Assembly: GCA_009760855.2 (NCBI GenBank)
Contig: WPIO01000149.1
Location: 124,001 to 188,000 of the forward strand
Direction: 5' to 3'
DNA length: 64,000 nt
From: Cristatella mucedo
Taxonomy: Eukaryota > Bryozoa > Phylactolaemata > Cristatellidae
Of this stretch, positions 1 to 12,380 are shown piece by piece (the stretch's first letter is position 1; the number at the start of each line of letters is the position of its first letter). A program made the translations under genes and the position numbers. The notes under the pieces are model-generated. The model had not been told where the DNA came from and ran no database searches. It worked only from the letters and a program-made list of their open reading frames with translations.

Positions 1-2364
1 GTGACCGGCCAGCACACACTCCAGTCCGAAAATACAGTCGAAACGGAACTGTACTGTCAGTTCGATCAGAGGGCTACAGGAGACACACCGCTGGTTGGAC
101 TCCTGATCAGCTTAACAATTACCATTGACCTTCTAGGCAAGCCTAGCGCAGGTGGCTTACGCAGGACGGCTTACGATTGAGGTCAAGCTGTGACATTAGC
201 AGGCTCCGAAGTGGCTACGATCGGCTCAGGGAGAAATAGCACTTCTCACCTCAATTCGTTGGTCAAGGCTAAGGCACCACCCACACCTGCACGTCCTTAC
301 CAGCCGCTTCTACGCTCCCGCGAGCAACACCATAAACTCTGGCTTCTCAAGCTGCAAATCGGGCTTCTTCTTCTTCGTCCCGATTTCAACACACTCGCAG
401 ACTCTGCGATAGCCTGCACTTGAGTTAAATAGGTTACCCTATCGCCTTGACACCTAGATTAACAGTAGTAAGTTCGTGCGTGCTGTCGTTATTAGCACGC
501 TCAATTTACAGCCGCGAACCAGTGTCAGCAGTACTCTCTCGTCTGACTTCCTCGTCGCTTCAAAATGTCCAGCAGACATTTTTGGCTGCTGCTTCAGATG
601 GTGACGTACCTCTGGCTTGAGGATATTCGTGCTCCCATAGCTGCTACTTTTAAATGCTGCTGTGCTGCTCGGTCATCGGTACGGCATCGGGAGACACGTG
701 GCCCGTGCATTCGCTCATATTTCGCCTCAGGGAAGAACAATGCTCTCCGTCAATTTACATTATTTTAATTGAGCACGCATCAATTCAATTCAATCATCAT
801 CATCAGGCATCACTTTGTTCGTAAAAGTGTTCAGCCAGGGATTATTCTGATCCCCGAGGGTTAGGCCGAATGAAGCTACTTGGTCATTCACACTTGCTAA
901 TAAAGAACTCCCTCTTTCAGGTTCAACTATCACCACCAGTGTCGCGAGCATCAAGTCGAGTACAAGACGACCGTTAGCGGTCCTCAGCAATCACCGTTCG
1001 TTTTCCGAAACCGATACGTTATTAACTGTGCTTTGCGGCCTCCATGTGCGGACGGAACTAGGCCACGAACACACAGCCTCGTATAGGCGCTGGTCTTAGC
1101 TTCACCATTAGTATCTTTCCCTCAACTCGATCTTCAGTATATGAGAGCACGCCAGCAACGGTAAGAGGCGTGGCCGCTAATCTTGGCGTTCTTTCTTAAC
1201 CATAACCGCCAGGGCAGTGGATGCAAAGAGTAGTGCTTTCTGCATCTGAATTATCAGCAGTTTTGACTTTTCCGAGCGTTCAATAAAGTTTCGCGATCGC
1301 TTTTAGTTCCAGCGATCGATATTAAGGCAAGGGCATCAAGGGAGCTGCCGCTGGTTTCGTGCCAAATTGTTCAAACGTCACGGTAAGTGCTCGTACGTGA
1401 GCTCGAAATCTGCTCGATCGCAGTGGGGCAAACTAAAGCGAATGCTAATCAAGTAGCACAAGGCAGGGATCGCTTGCACTTTGCTGAAAGCTTGGAGGGG
1501 AGTTTCGTTCCCCCACCCGAGGACCGTACTTTCGAACCTCCTCGACGTAGAACCCACCATCGGGAGCGGGAGCTGCGTCCTGGTGCTTCCTCATTGCCTT
1601 CCGAGAGCGAACCACTGATTTGACGACAGTTTCAAACTAGGCAGAGTAATAAATTTATATTGCCTACAAAATAGTACTGGCGACAAGTATGTGAGAGGAA
1701 GCTCACGCGTTCAGCTTCATTGCAGCATATATAATTGGGCAATGGGTGGACATGCGCACTTAAGCGGCACTTGTCGCGAGCCGGTTCCATTTTCGACGCT
1801 TTCTACAGGTACACGGTGTTACACTGGTATTTTGACAGCTAGCAGTGATGGGTAGCGGTCGAGCTATTGGCGAAGCGGCATCTTCGAATCAGCCAAGCGG
1901 CGGTATGACTAATCGGGATTCGCAAGGTTTAAAAGGTGAGGTTAATGAAGGATTTGCCCTGACGACCTGAAGTTCAAAATAGCCGTATATCTCAGCATAC
2001 TGGTTCGCCAGCATCGGGCGGCCGGTACAGTATCTGTTGCCTCTAGTTGCCATCTCAGCGTCCTGAACGATGTTCTCTCCGCGATATAAATAACGAAAGT
2101 CATGTGTGGATATGCGCTCGCAGCCTTAATTGATCGTGCAAGCTACCACCTGTTGCTATGCATTTCGCAAGCGAAGCTGGTTTCTCTCCTGACTATTCTC
2201 GTTTAGCGGATGGACTACGAACAAAGGCGGGATGTTGGTGAGGCACTCGTATAAGTGCTCCGTCTACTGCAGTTAAAAATTATTGATTATGTGCACCTGC
2301 TTGCTGAAATGTGTGTGTGTGTGCCCTACTGGTCTCCAGTCAGGCTAACATTATATATCTACAG

Positions 2365-2366
<2 letters not shown>
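1..2366. other. Unit head, copy 1; no gene recognised
   Basis: The block is conserved in copy 2 (23092-25457) and copy 3 (55348-57703). It holds only short open frames, such as 190-423, 565-768 and 1387-1623. These recur in the other copies but several start at non-ATG codons and none resembles a family I know. No RNA gene or transposon end could be identified. Confidence 0.6.

Positions 2367-2411
<45 letters not shown>
2367..2411. repeat. (TA)n microsatellite, copy 1
   Basis: This is an uninterrupted TA run just after a CTACAGGGTATA flank. The same position is occupied in copy 2 (25458) and copy 3 (57704) with different lengths. Confidence 0.97.
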
Positions 2412-2414
<3 letters not shown>

Positions 2415-2887
2415 ATATATATTTTCCCCTATCGAATCGTACCAAAAGCACCTCGTTTACGACTTGATTGCCGTTCCAGTAACTTCTCTTCATTTGCCTG
2501 TCTCACGCTCAGCTAGCTGAACCCTTTGCACTGGAGTTGACCCGATTCTATCGGCTAAGAGTAAGAAAACTCTGCGTTTTCTACGCTTACGCTCGCTCAA
2601 TTCAGGTCGATGTCCATCTGTCGGGACGAGTTACGTGAGTGTCGCTCACATTCATATACACGCATGCTCACACACATGCACACACACAAACACACTAGCT
2701 TCCTCTGTCTCAGTATCGCTCTCTGTCTCGGTCTTTATCTCTGTATCGGTTCGTCTGGTAGATTTTCTATTTTTGTCTTATCTTCGTGTCTCAATCCTAC
2801 ATGTGTCTGTCTTTTTTCTCTTTCCCTTTCTCCTTGCCTTTCCCACCTCGTACTTTTCTTTTCCTTGTCTCTTTTTTTGTCTATTTA

Positions 2888-3214
<327 letters not shown>

Positions 3215-3406
3215 CCCGTCGTTCACTCTGTCAGCTTCAACATTGTATAAGCGTCTCTCCCTAAATTCATTAATCTTTCTCACTTGTTTCCCTATCCCTT
3301 TTGATTTGTCTCCTTCTGTCATTGGTTTTTGGCTTCCATCTCGTTCTCTTTGCTTTCCTCCACCTCATCCTCGCCCATTCACTATTCACATTCCCGACGT
3401 ATTCTC

Positions 3407-3413
3407 TCGCTCG

Positions 3414-3444
<31 letters not shown>

Positions 3445-3571
3445 GCTGTGTCTCTCTCCCTCTCTCTCTTCCTCTCTCTCTCTCACTCGCTCTGTGTCTC
3501 TTTCTTTCTCTCTGCTCTCGCTCTCTCCCCACTCTCTCTCTCTCTCTCTCTGTCTACCTCTCTTTCTCTCC

Positions 3572-3602
<31 letters not shown>

Positions 3603-3625
3603 GCTCTTTCTCTCTCTCTCTCTCC
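3407..3625. repeat. Second, impure CT-rich tract, copy 1
   Basis: A degenerate CTCT tract with TCTG, TATC and TTTC interruptions, separated from the first tract by about 190 bp of pyrimidine-rich unique sequence. It is present in all copies (26193-26472 and 58695-59023). Confidence 0.92.
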
Positions 3626-3876
3626 GTCACTTTTCTCCACCTTACCATATCTCCCTCTTCTGCAACCATCTTACTCTCGCACCTGTAAAAACATTCCAAC
3701 TGGAAAATCACAGGTTGACTTGATTTGCTTACCATGCTTGTATTTTACTGCCTTACATATAATTTACGAGGTATGTTTGCTAGATGTTCCCGTGTTAACG
3801 TGTACAGCCAATCTCATAATGTTGTGATGCTTGTAATAATAATTATTGCGACTGTACCAACATCGTCTGTGCAAGG

Positions 3877-4137
3877 ATGGCGGCTGCTTTCTGTAGTCCA
3901 GTGAGCGTGCTGAACCCAGCGTCTGTGTGCGGCCCTCCTAGCCTTACCACGTCGCTACTCGACAAGTTGCTAGACAGTAGCACTTTGAATGCTCTTGTCG
4001 ACTGTCGATCAAACACACGTGTGTGCTCATATTCTCTTCCTTCCTTGTTCTCCTACTCTGTACTTACTCTGTGCTACTTTGTGCCAATGATTGCTAGGAG
4101 CAGTGACAGGCGTTCTTGTAGGAGCTTACAGCCTTAA
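3877..4137 (+). CDS. 86-codon open frame conserved in all three copies, unknown
   Basis: The frame starts at an ATG in a GGATGGCGG context and keeps its length of 86 codons in copies 2 (26723-26983) and 3 (59270-59530). The product is rich in Ser, Leu, Cys and Arg, with no domain, signal peptide or motif I recognise. The three versions differ at about a dozen residues, many of them amino-acid changes over a short span, which argues against strong purifying selection. It could be a chance frame that survived because the copies are young, or part of an exon. No splice structure was established. Confidence 0.15.
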   Translation: MAAAFCSPVSVLNPASVCGPPSLTTSLLDKLLDSSTLNALVDCRSNTRVCSYSLPSLFSYSVLTLCYFVPMIARSSDRRSCRSLQP

Positions 4138-4750
4138 GGTGGCTAAGACCTCAAAAATGGTTTCTTTCCTGGCGACCACTGAGCAAGCCAAGCTCAGGAT
4201 TTGGTGCCTTTGGAAATCTCCTGGAAAATCTGTGAATGCTGCGTTGCTCTTCATGTCTGTGGCTCTGTAGTACAAACTTGCAGAGGCCTGACTTGAACGG
4301 CTGTATAGACCGTAGTCGATTCGGTCAAAATCACCGAGCAAGCGAGTTACTCCTGTCGAGCCGACACCTTTCAGAACTAATTGCAGGCCATTGGTGAATT
4401 CTCGTCCTCTGTTTCCTCTGTTCCACTAAGTTGGGCAGTAAAAAAGGGGCAGCTGTATCTGTTTGAGGTAGCATGTTGGACTAAGGCATGCATTCCTTCC
4501 CCCCCACTCAGCTGCTGGTGATCTGGACCTACAGAGAAATATATATGTCACGTTAGTAAGTAGTGGACTCGGGGATTGGGGGGTGTGGAGGGGTAATTGG
4601 TCGTATCAAAATTCTGACCTAGTCATCTCAAGCTAGCCAGCCGTATGCCATTAGAAGCATCCTCTCAGCCGAAGGCTAGCCTCTCTCCGGCTATGTACCA
4701 GCCCTACTGTCACCACCTGCCATAGGGTCTCCCCCCAGCAGTAGATAACA
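4138..4750. other. Non-coding block between the 86-codon frame and the GC-rich block, copy 1
   Basis: The counterparts are 26984-28330 in copy 2 (which carries about 830 extra bp at 27290-28115) and 59531-60990 in copy 3 (interrupted by a LINE at 59875-60721). Position 4470-4480 is the empty site of that LINE. No gene is seen. Confidence 0.6.
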
Positions 4751-6484
4751 GGTGACAGGTGGGCCTCAGCTGAGCAATTTTGCCGACTCACTTCAACCTC
4801 CTCCTCCAGTACCACCCGGTCGGCAGCAACCTCCACTTCGCGAGCTGGCCTGCTGGACCACCTGCCCAGCTCGCACCGGCTGGCCCACCACCCAACTGGC
4901 ATTGGTTAGCTGGCCGCGTCATCAAGACACCAGTCAACTAGGCCCGTCCCCCACCCGAGCCTGTCGGAATCGCTTTTTGTGCGGTACGTTACCTCGATTG
5001 TATTATGCCCCAGTTTGAATGGTGGGGGTTCGCCTTTGACGGATGGAATCGTTCGTCCGGCGGCATTGGAGGAGTGCTCGGATCGAGATTGAGTTCATTT
5101 CGGGTGCTGCACAAGCGATTTACTTTTTTCTTTATTCCGCCATCTATTAGAAATAAAAAAAAACCTGACCCTTCGGATACGCATGTATTTTGTGTACGTC
5201 AAGCGTGCGGTCCTATCTTCATCTCGTAACTCGAGACAGGCTGCAAGAGAAATGCGGTTATCCGAAGGCTGGATGGGTGGCTGTAGCAGGAAGTGCCAGA
5301 GCCGAGGCAAACGTCGACGCTGAGGAGCGGCAGAGCGGAGCTGGAGGGGCGATTGAGTCTATACAGCCCCTCCCCCTAGGTCTTGTGAACGAGCGGAACT
5401 GGTCTGACTTAATCGAGATGCAGCTAAACAGACGCCATTTGCCAAAGTCATGTGCCAAACAAGCGCCATTTTGCCAAAGATCTTCTCGGAGACTCGGCAG
5501 CTCTTCTTTCAGCTACCTGGCTACCTGGCTTCCAGGTAAAGGATACATAAGGATAAACAAATCAAGAATAGCTCAGAGAGCGATTCTGCTCGGGTCGGCA
5601 GGATGCTTTCGCTGCGAGCACGTCGGCTAATCGCGTGTCAGCCATTGCTCGTCGAGGGGCAATCGTGTTTCATAAGAGTCGCTGGAGATTTCAAGCCTGT
5701 CTAGACAGGTCTCGAGAAATGCCGAAGCTGACACGCGTACTTCGGCGAAAGAGAGACCCTCTCGTTACTACATTGCTGAATGGATTTTTTGAAGCGGTGT
5801 CTGGAAAGGCCAAAATTAAGCCTCGGCGACACCTGGCGGACGTGGCAATACTAGGGTCGTAACATTAGGGCAATTCACTTTTCGAGGGACTAAATGCAGA
5901 AGTATCGAAGGGTTCCAGCGACAGGAGCTGCGTTGACATTGTGAAAGTAACGAGCGTCACAGGCGAATCCACCTAGAATTTTAAGCGAACCTGGGCCACT
6001 AAGGAAAGAGAAGCATGTGGCGTCACGGTAGGTAATATTCGGCCCGTTAGACGATTGCAGACGGGAGGGGGCCCGAGTGGCAGAGAAACAGGTCAGATGA
6101 AGGGAATAGCGTGCAGGTTTTATTATGGGCGTATAGTGTAATGCATTACGTGAGAGCCTTAGGGCACTCCTTGTACAACAACCTCAGATGGATTGTTCTG
6201 ACCTTAATTCATCTACCCTCGGTAGAGATACCTGCGACGATCCACCTGCATAAGCTCAACTTGTTGCTTGACAAGCAGACTCTTCTGAGCTAATTGCTGT
6301 GCATCTCTCGATTAAAACACCCCTCGGAATGTACACGATAGTGACTACTTCGTCGAGTGAGCGAATGGAGAGACGCTGCTCCTAAGACTGCTGCACGTTG
6401 GCCGCACATGCCTACAGAGCTGGTCTCGATCAGCAGCTCCGTGGGAGCCAGACCTCAAGAACGCCTGAGCGGCCCACCAGCAGA
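4751..6484. other. GC-rich proline-codon block and following unique segment, copy 1; no gene recognised
   Basis: The block holds open frames at 4752-5018 and 5190-5630 that are identical in translation in copy 3 (60998-61264 and 61435-61875). They begin at GTG or TTG and the two copies are nearly identical at DNA level, so this is no evidence for coding. Copy 2 keeps 4751-5357 in diverged form (28370-28960) but lacks 5358-6313. Confidence 0.5.
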
Positions 6485-6892
6485 CGGTCACATGACCATG
6501 CAGCTATTGGTTGACCCGTTAGGCAGCTAGCCAATAGGTGCAGGGTGATGCAGCTGACGAGGCGACCTCTGATTAACCCTGTAAGGGGGGACGGTAGGGC
6601 GGTACTTCAGCGTATGCAGCCTGGACGAGTCATGTCCTGGACGTCATCCATACGCTTATGCAGATCTAGTCCATGAATGACTTTTGCAGTGTTTATGTTA
6701 TGTCACGGAGGCCTTTAGCTAAAAGATTTGATTTTACCAGCATTCGGCAAACTGCAGCAAAGAGAATGGATTGATGCAAATGCCCGTGGTAACAACAGAA
6801 CCTGTATATAGGAGGTCGTCATGATCAGCCTACGTGACTTTTTCGCTAGCACAAGAGCTCCAAAAGCCGGGGCTTAAATGAAAAAACTAATT

Positions 6893-7040
6893 CATTTTCA
6901 TAGCGCCCTAAGATACCTGAATTTCGATTCAAGCATTTCACTTGTGCCACGGGGCTCGAACCCTTGACCTCAGCAATCAAATTTGTTCACCTTGACCTCG
7001 CTCGAAGCGAGCACTTTCACTTCTGGCCCTAACCAGCTCG
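6893..7040 (-). mobile_element. tRNA-derived SINE family A, copy in left arm (copy 1)
   Basis: Read on the minus strand it has a box A-like region, then a box B-like GGGTTCGAGCCCC, then a tail of the type AGCGCC...GGCGCTAT. It is old, judged by its divergence from the copy at 33613. It is shared by copies 2 (29549-29702) and 3 (63130-63280), so it predates the array. Confidence 0.65.
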
Positions 7041-7802
7041 TTCACTAGAGTGCCATCAAGACTAAGCCTCTGCATTCTGGATTCACTGCCGCATATTGGT
7101 AATGGTTCGTGCAATTGTTCCGGTGGTGGTCAGTAGGTCTGATTGGCCCTGATTTTCTATACGGAACGTAAAAGCAATTGTATCTTAATATCTACTTGGG
7201 CGCTGTTTGTTATTACCGTAGCAATTATTATCAATGCTAACCGTGAGGTGAATTTACGGGTATACTTTTAGTTAGTAAGCAACTCAACTTCCATCCGAGA
7301 TGGTAGGATGCCTAATCAACCCTGATAATTATAAATAAAGCCAGAGTAAAACTAGACCATACTTAAAAGATACCTAACAGCACTTTATGCAAGTGCTTTT
7401 CTGAAGCCATTGGATGATGAACTAGCAGCTGCTAGTGCATGCCGCATCGGAAACTCTTGAAGAGCATCCCTCAAAGGACTAAAACATTTAATGCAGCATC
7501 CACCCGTGACAAAATCCTATTTCGCTCCTCGGATTCTGTTTATGCGACTTGATTTCCATCCGAATACTGCCTACCGAGCTCCTCGTTCCTATTACACCAA
7601 TGCGGCTATCGATATTGAGGATAATCTGTATCGAACTGCCATGATGCGTCACCGCAGTCTCCGGATGCCTGGTTTCGTCATGCTTCTCCTACTTTTCAGA
7701 TGACGCTGGAGGAGCAGACAATAGAGGAATCGCCGGAAGAAATGAAGACAGCGGAAAGAACGGAATAACCAGAGAGATGAGGCTCAAGAGCCGCGATATG
7801 AT

Positions 7803-8228
7803 GTGAATATTGCAAACTTCGACGCTGCTGCCGTTGCACTGCGAGCGTGCTGCATGCCTATAGAAGGAGCCAAGCGTGGCTGCTTAACCTCTCGGGGTCA
7901 TCGGTGGGGTGCCTCAACCAGATTGCGCCTTCTGTATACAACTGAACGAGCATCGCGCAGCAGCTACTGCGTGACTGAGTTTGTGGAGGAAGCTCTCACT
8001 TTAAATTTATCAACTTTAGAAACTATTCCACTCATTCCTTCAGCCAGTAGAGCGTCAAAGTTGAGCGTCAAATACACTAGTGTGTCGTTCGCATTCCCTG
8101 TAACCACGAATCGTTGCAAAGCGTATCACCTGAAAGCCATGCTTCTAACTAGCAGATTTAATTCTGGCTTACAGCTATGCAGCTGCGACGAAAAACGATG
8201 TACATGCAGGTCAAAGGTTTGTCAATGA
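7803..8228 (+). other. Open frame conserved between both inverted-repeat arms (left arm, copy 1)
   Basis: The frame opens at GTG (not ATG) and runs 141 codons. Its start encodes MNIANFDAAAVALRACC when GTG is read as Met. Equivalent frames are open in the left arm of copy 2 (30463-30750) and, reversed, in both right arms (17288-17659 and 42072-42476). They are diverged but alignable. No known domain is seen. It may be an exon remnant of a gene carried by the ancestral element, or chance. Confidence 0.25.
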
Positions 8229-8289
8229 AGGCATTTACATATTTATAAACAGAGATATGAGTAGAGTTGACGATAACATTGGTGTAGAC

Positions 8290-8865
8290 TTTAGACAAAA
8301 GTAGACTTTTGCTCATTCAGTTTCCCGGTCAAAAAATTAATTAGCATATAGGCATGTGGTCGGTAAGATGTTCCCGTGCGTCAAGGCCAAGGGGCACCGA
8401 AAGCAAAATGGATCGTGCATATTTTTTAAGACTTTTTCATGCGATAATGCCAATATTGATTTCAGGCAGTTCTTTGTTTCAATGGACTTGACTATTGCTG
8501 GCTGAGCTAGTCTAGCATTTTTAGAGAATTAGACCAATTGCAGCTTGATTCTCTGGCTGCATAAACGCGACGACACAGGAACACCGAAAGGGCTTTAACC
8601 ACTGCGTATTCGGCTGGCGCTCGCAGCACAACGAGCATATGGCCGCTCACCCCTCCATCCGCATTCCGACTGCCCTTTCCGTCCGCTTGCCCTCATCCTG
8701 CCTGCCACAGCCGGGCTGTTTCTCGTCAATGGCGAGTATGGCCTGCTACGCCTGCATCAAGGGCAAGCCATCAAGGGCAAGCCATCAAGCCAGCGTACCC
8801 TGCCTGAGTATCGACACACTAGTGGACCATACACGCTAGGCCTAACTGGATAGCCTAAGACAGCC
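8290..8865. other. Left-arm interior without recognisable gene, copy 1
   Basis: Counterpart of 31500-32103 in copy 2. It holds a short direct repeat around 8755-8792 in which CATCAAGGGCAAGC is repeated. Nothing else was recognised. Confidence 0.5.
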
Positions 8866-9065
8866 CCATTAAAAAAAGAAGGAAATTTCAGAAACATTTC
8901 AATCGGGGTTCAAACGGCAGCAGTCCACTAAAACTCCAAGCTTCCGTCTAAGCAATGGCATTTTACGCAGCGACTGTTACGGGAAGGTCACTGCCCTAGT
9001 GCTAGTATAGCCATCGACTGCCTTCGACACCATCGTGAGTTCCCTATATGAAACACTCCTGAATA
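8866..9065 (+). mobile_element. Old LINE reverse-transcriptase fragment (RT motifs 1-3 only), copy 1
   Basis: Translation on the plus strand gives degenerate pieces resembling the FQ...ST motif and the catalytic AFDTI region of L2/CR1-type RT, with stops. The same insertion in copy 2 (32104-32960) has lost this part and keeps the post-RT region, so the two copies have lost different portions of one ancestral insertion. Confidence 0.5.
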
Positions 9066-9890
9066 ACACTCACGTAGTCTTTGTGGCATTTTGTAGTTAC
9101 AGACGGATATAAATTACAAACTATTACAAATTATTGATGTTACAGGAGATGTAACTGCCGATCAATTTTGAGGATTGAAATTTCCACTCTCTTAGTAACA
9201 GTGGGGTTTTCATAACCATATATATGGTTTTGTCGTTGCTAGACCTTGGAAAGTAAGCTGTCGCACAATTTCGAACGTCAGCAATAAAAGCCGCTAAGCA
9301 GATGATAGATTGTATCGAAGCACTCCTCCCCCTGAGTCAAACTGCTTAACCTCTGAGTGACCTCCAAACCTCCAAGCTCTTTGCAAACCTTGCATCCGAT
9401 CCTTTTTTTTCTTGCATCCTTGAACTCACTAACGATTGACATCAAGGAATCCCCTGATTAATTGAGATCTAAAAGACGCGCAAGTCTAATTATTCTGCGC
9501 ATAATCTATGAATAGTTTAAAGTGCGATGTATTTCATGCTAAACGTATGCAGGCAATCCCAGACCAATAGACCTGCTGCCTCTCCAGCATATGTGAAGAG
9601 CATTGAGTTAGATACGGTTATTTAAGGTGGCAATGCCAATATTAACATCATTGTCACTTTTATTATTCTTCCTTACTGTATGTCGCTGTTAAAAGATGCA
9701 TAGAGGCTGAGCAAGGGTTTTAAATGGGCTGCTGTAAGACACATTTCTTGAAACGATGTGCCTCAGCCAGATAGACACAAATCTCGTACCTGACTCATTT
9801 AAGTTCCTGTGAAAAAGATAATGTTCTATATCTAGTGATACCATAACCTGAATTTGAGTCTGTTACTCAAAATCTTCAGAGTAAGTTTTT
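9066..9890. other. Left-arm interior, copy 1; no gene
   Basis: Alignable with 32980-33960 of copy 2. The part near 9715-9830 pairs with 15490-15640 of the right arm. Near 9712-9720 lies the empty site for the SINE found at 33613 in copy 2. Confidence 0.55.
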
Positions 9891-10091
9891 CTTTATATTA
9901 CTGAGATATTGAATAAATTACTATCGGTTATTATTAGTAAATACGTTGCTTGTAATGTGAAGCTACTGCCACAAGTATTGAGCCATGAAGCGACACTCTG
10001 ACAATAAGATAGCATCCTCTCCTCATTTCTAAAATGCCTATTTATTGACTCACGGTTAGTAATCAGCTCTGTAATCACTGGCTCATTGCTT

Positions 10092-10225
10092 GGAATTAGG
10101 TGTGTCACCGTTGGCTCGTGGCTAAGAATCAGCTGCTTAGCCATTGGCTCGTGGCTAAGAATCAGCTGCTTAGCCATTGGCTCGTGGCTAAGAATCAGCT
10201 GCTTAGCCATTGACTCGCAGGATGG
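10092..10225 (-). repeat. 33-bp minisatellite encoding an 11-codon repeat, left arm copy 1
   Basis: Three near-exact 33-bp units plus diverged flanking units. On the minus strand an open frame (9893-10270) reads them as the 11-residue unit MAKQLILSHEP. The period is an exact multiple of three. The same repeat class, more diverged, is open in the left arm of copy 2 (34110-34346, minus) and in both right arms (plus strand). Confidence 0.85.
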
Positions 10226-11049
10226 AATCAGCGCTTTAATGATTCGAGCGCTGATCAACCTGCCGATCAACCCGATCAGTGATTCTTGGTCAATGTTTCA
10301 AGCCATAATGAAATACATAAAGCGTACTAGCTGTCTCAAATACTATTAAAGCGTTTGTGGATCAATCAAAATCAAAATTGCTGAGAAATTGCAATGCGCA
10401 GCTGGGGTTGTTATTACTCGCTCCGCCTTTACGTTGCTATGCAAATGATTGTGGTTGTTGCAGTTTGAAGGCTATGTTCCCGGAAGTGACGGAGGAGTGG
10501 CTGTGTGAGCCTTTGTGGCCGGTATTAATTCACTGGATTGAACGGCTTGAAACAAAATTGTATTGTATTGCAACAAGCTTGGTACGTAAACGTGCTTCAT
10601 ATTACAAATTTTAGCTGTCAAAATGGCGACGGATCGAACGATAAAAGTTGCTATATGCTTGGCACCGCTCTTCTTTCCTGTCGCTCAATTCTGAACCGGC
10701 GAGGTGATTATTTTTAGGAAGACTACGAATTTTCCGCTGCCGATCACGCGAACCAAGCCAGAGAACATTTTGCCCATGTTCCACGTACCTATGGAGAAAA
10801 TTTCGAATAACAAATAATTTGTTGTACGATGCATATGAGCGAGCAACACAGGGCTGACACTTGGTATTGCGCTTGCTGACGTGTTTAATACAAGCACGAT
10901 GCTGTTGTCTACCAAGCGACGATGCGTGGGTAGCAAGAAACTTATTAAATAAATGCAGACCTGTAGCCAGCAAGTTCAATGTCAGCGTGTAAGCAACTGC
11001 AGCTGCTTCTGCGGCATGGGAGAGTTTCTAAATCTTTTATTCTTTTTTA

Positions 11050-11840
11050 TTTGAATAGTGCGTTATTTGATAATGCGTTTAATATAGCGCCCTCACAGAA
11101 CTCGATGTCTTTCTAGGCACTTTAAATTTGTTGCAAAGGAAGCACGATCGAATGGTTAGTAGTAGCATGCTCAATAAGCAACAGGTATAACATGGTTAGG
11201 GGTGACATGCACGGGTTCAGGATGCACGTTCGGTTAGTGGCAGCAATTTCCACAGTATCAGTACGCATAAGCCCATAAAGGACGAGTCATAGGGACCCCC
11301 AAATGCTATGATAAATAGATGCGCTTGTATTTTCTTTTTAAATGTGGACAGGTCAGGAGATGTCGTGACGCATGTCGGGAGTGAGTTCCAGTCATCGGGA
11401 GCTAACGAACTAAAGGCACGGTCTACAAACGATTTGAGATTTGTACGAGTTTTTGGCTATAGGCTACATTCTGAATAGCGGGTAGTACGACGCTTACCCT
11501 GGTGAGGGAGTTCATCTGATAGATACGCTGGAGCCAAACAAGGAAGGGACCTGAAAATGAGTGACAAAACCTTAAATCCGATGCGTTGCTTGACTGGTAG
11601 CCAGAACAGATCGGCGAGAAGCGGCGTGATGCGGTAGCTACGACGCTCACGACAGACATGCCTAGCTGCAGGGCTTTACATCAGGTGTACATGCCTGATT
11701 GCACAGGCTAGTAGAGCAGCAAGCAGCAGTGAGTTACAGAAGTCAAGACGGGATGTCACAAATGCATGGACCGACTAAGATGTGGTATCCTCATATAAAC
11801 AAGCGGTATCATTAGATGCGCTATCCTTATCTAAACATCT
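11050..11840 (-). mobile_element. L2/CR1-type LINE 3' fragment, copy 1
   Basis: Reading the minus strand gives the C-terminal part of a LINE ORF2 (11423-11840) followed by the 3' untranslated region. The latter includes the conserved tail AGAGATTAAGTTCTCT in degenerate form near 11085-11120. It lies in the spacer of the inverted repeat and is shared with copy 2 (35110-36010), so it predates the duplication. Confidence 0.75.
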
Positions 11841-11865
11841 GATCTTATATACGAACAGGGCCAGC

Positions 11866-12380
11866 GACTGCTGGCTGGAGTTTGGTCTCTACTACACGTA
11901 CGTCGGTAAGGGAAAGCTTAAACGACTTGCGTAATTGCCACAGAGTATTTTTTCTCTAAATAAAATAACGTATTGATCACTAACGATGCCCTCCACATTT
12001 CGGCACGAACACTGTCGGTGTGCTCGTCTTTCCTTACAACTGTTATTCAAGCGCCATAGCTCTTGGCAAGTGCTCGCGACATCTTTACTCTTATAATCTC
12101 ATTAAATTTCAGCTCCATAGCTTAACTGCTGCTGAAAAGTAAGCCTCTAAACTGTCGTTTACGTCATGAAGGTAATTGTTTTACCTTGGGTCACGCATAA
12201 GGCGAGCCTATTTTCTGTCGTCAACAAACTCACTTAGGGTCACGAACACTCGGTGCTGAAACCCTACTAATGATGGCTGGAAACTGTTGAACGTGTAATT
12301 CGTTGGCTCACCCATCTCGGCTGTACTACTATGGTCATTTTATCCCGCTGTAATCGATTATACGAGTTTGTACGATGTAT
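11866..12380. other. Segment separating two LINE fragments, copy 1 only
   Basis: Copy 2 has one continuous LINE fragment where copy 1 has two overlapping fragments separated by this segment. No gene is seen in it. Confidence 0.5.

Larger units (their letters stand above)
6485..10883 (+). repeat. Left arm of large inverted repeat, copy 1
   Basis: The sequence recurs as its reverse complement in the right arm. Examples are 6486-6580 against 43520-43602, 7400-7760 against 17790-18059, 7803-8280 against 16830-17660, 9715-9830 against 15490-15640, 10090-10260 against 15050-15215, and 10375-10883 against 14381-14930. Divergence between arms is clearly higher than between array copies. The outer end begins at a GGTCACATGACC sequence. 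About 550 bp present in copy 2 (30948-31500) are missing here near 8280. Confidence 0.8.

Noticed and set aside
5190-5630. 146-codon frame identical in copies 1 and 3
   Set aside because: It starts at TTG, the two copies are nearly identical at DNA level, and copy 2 lacks most of the region, so identity does not show selection.
10092-10225. CRISPR-like array
   Set aside because: The 33-bp units are directly adjacent without spacers, and the sequence is eukaryotic in character.
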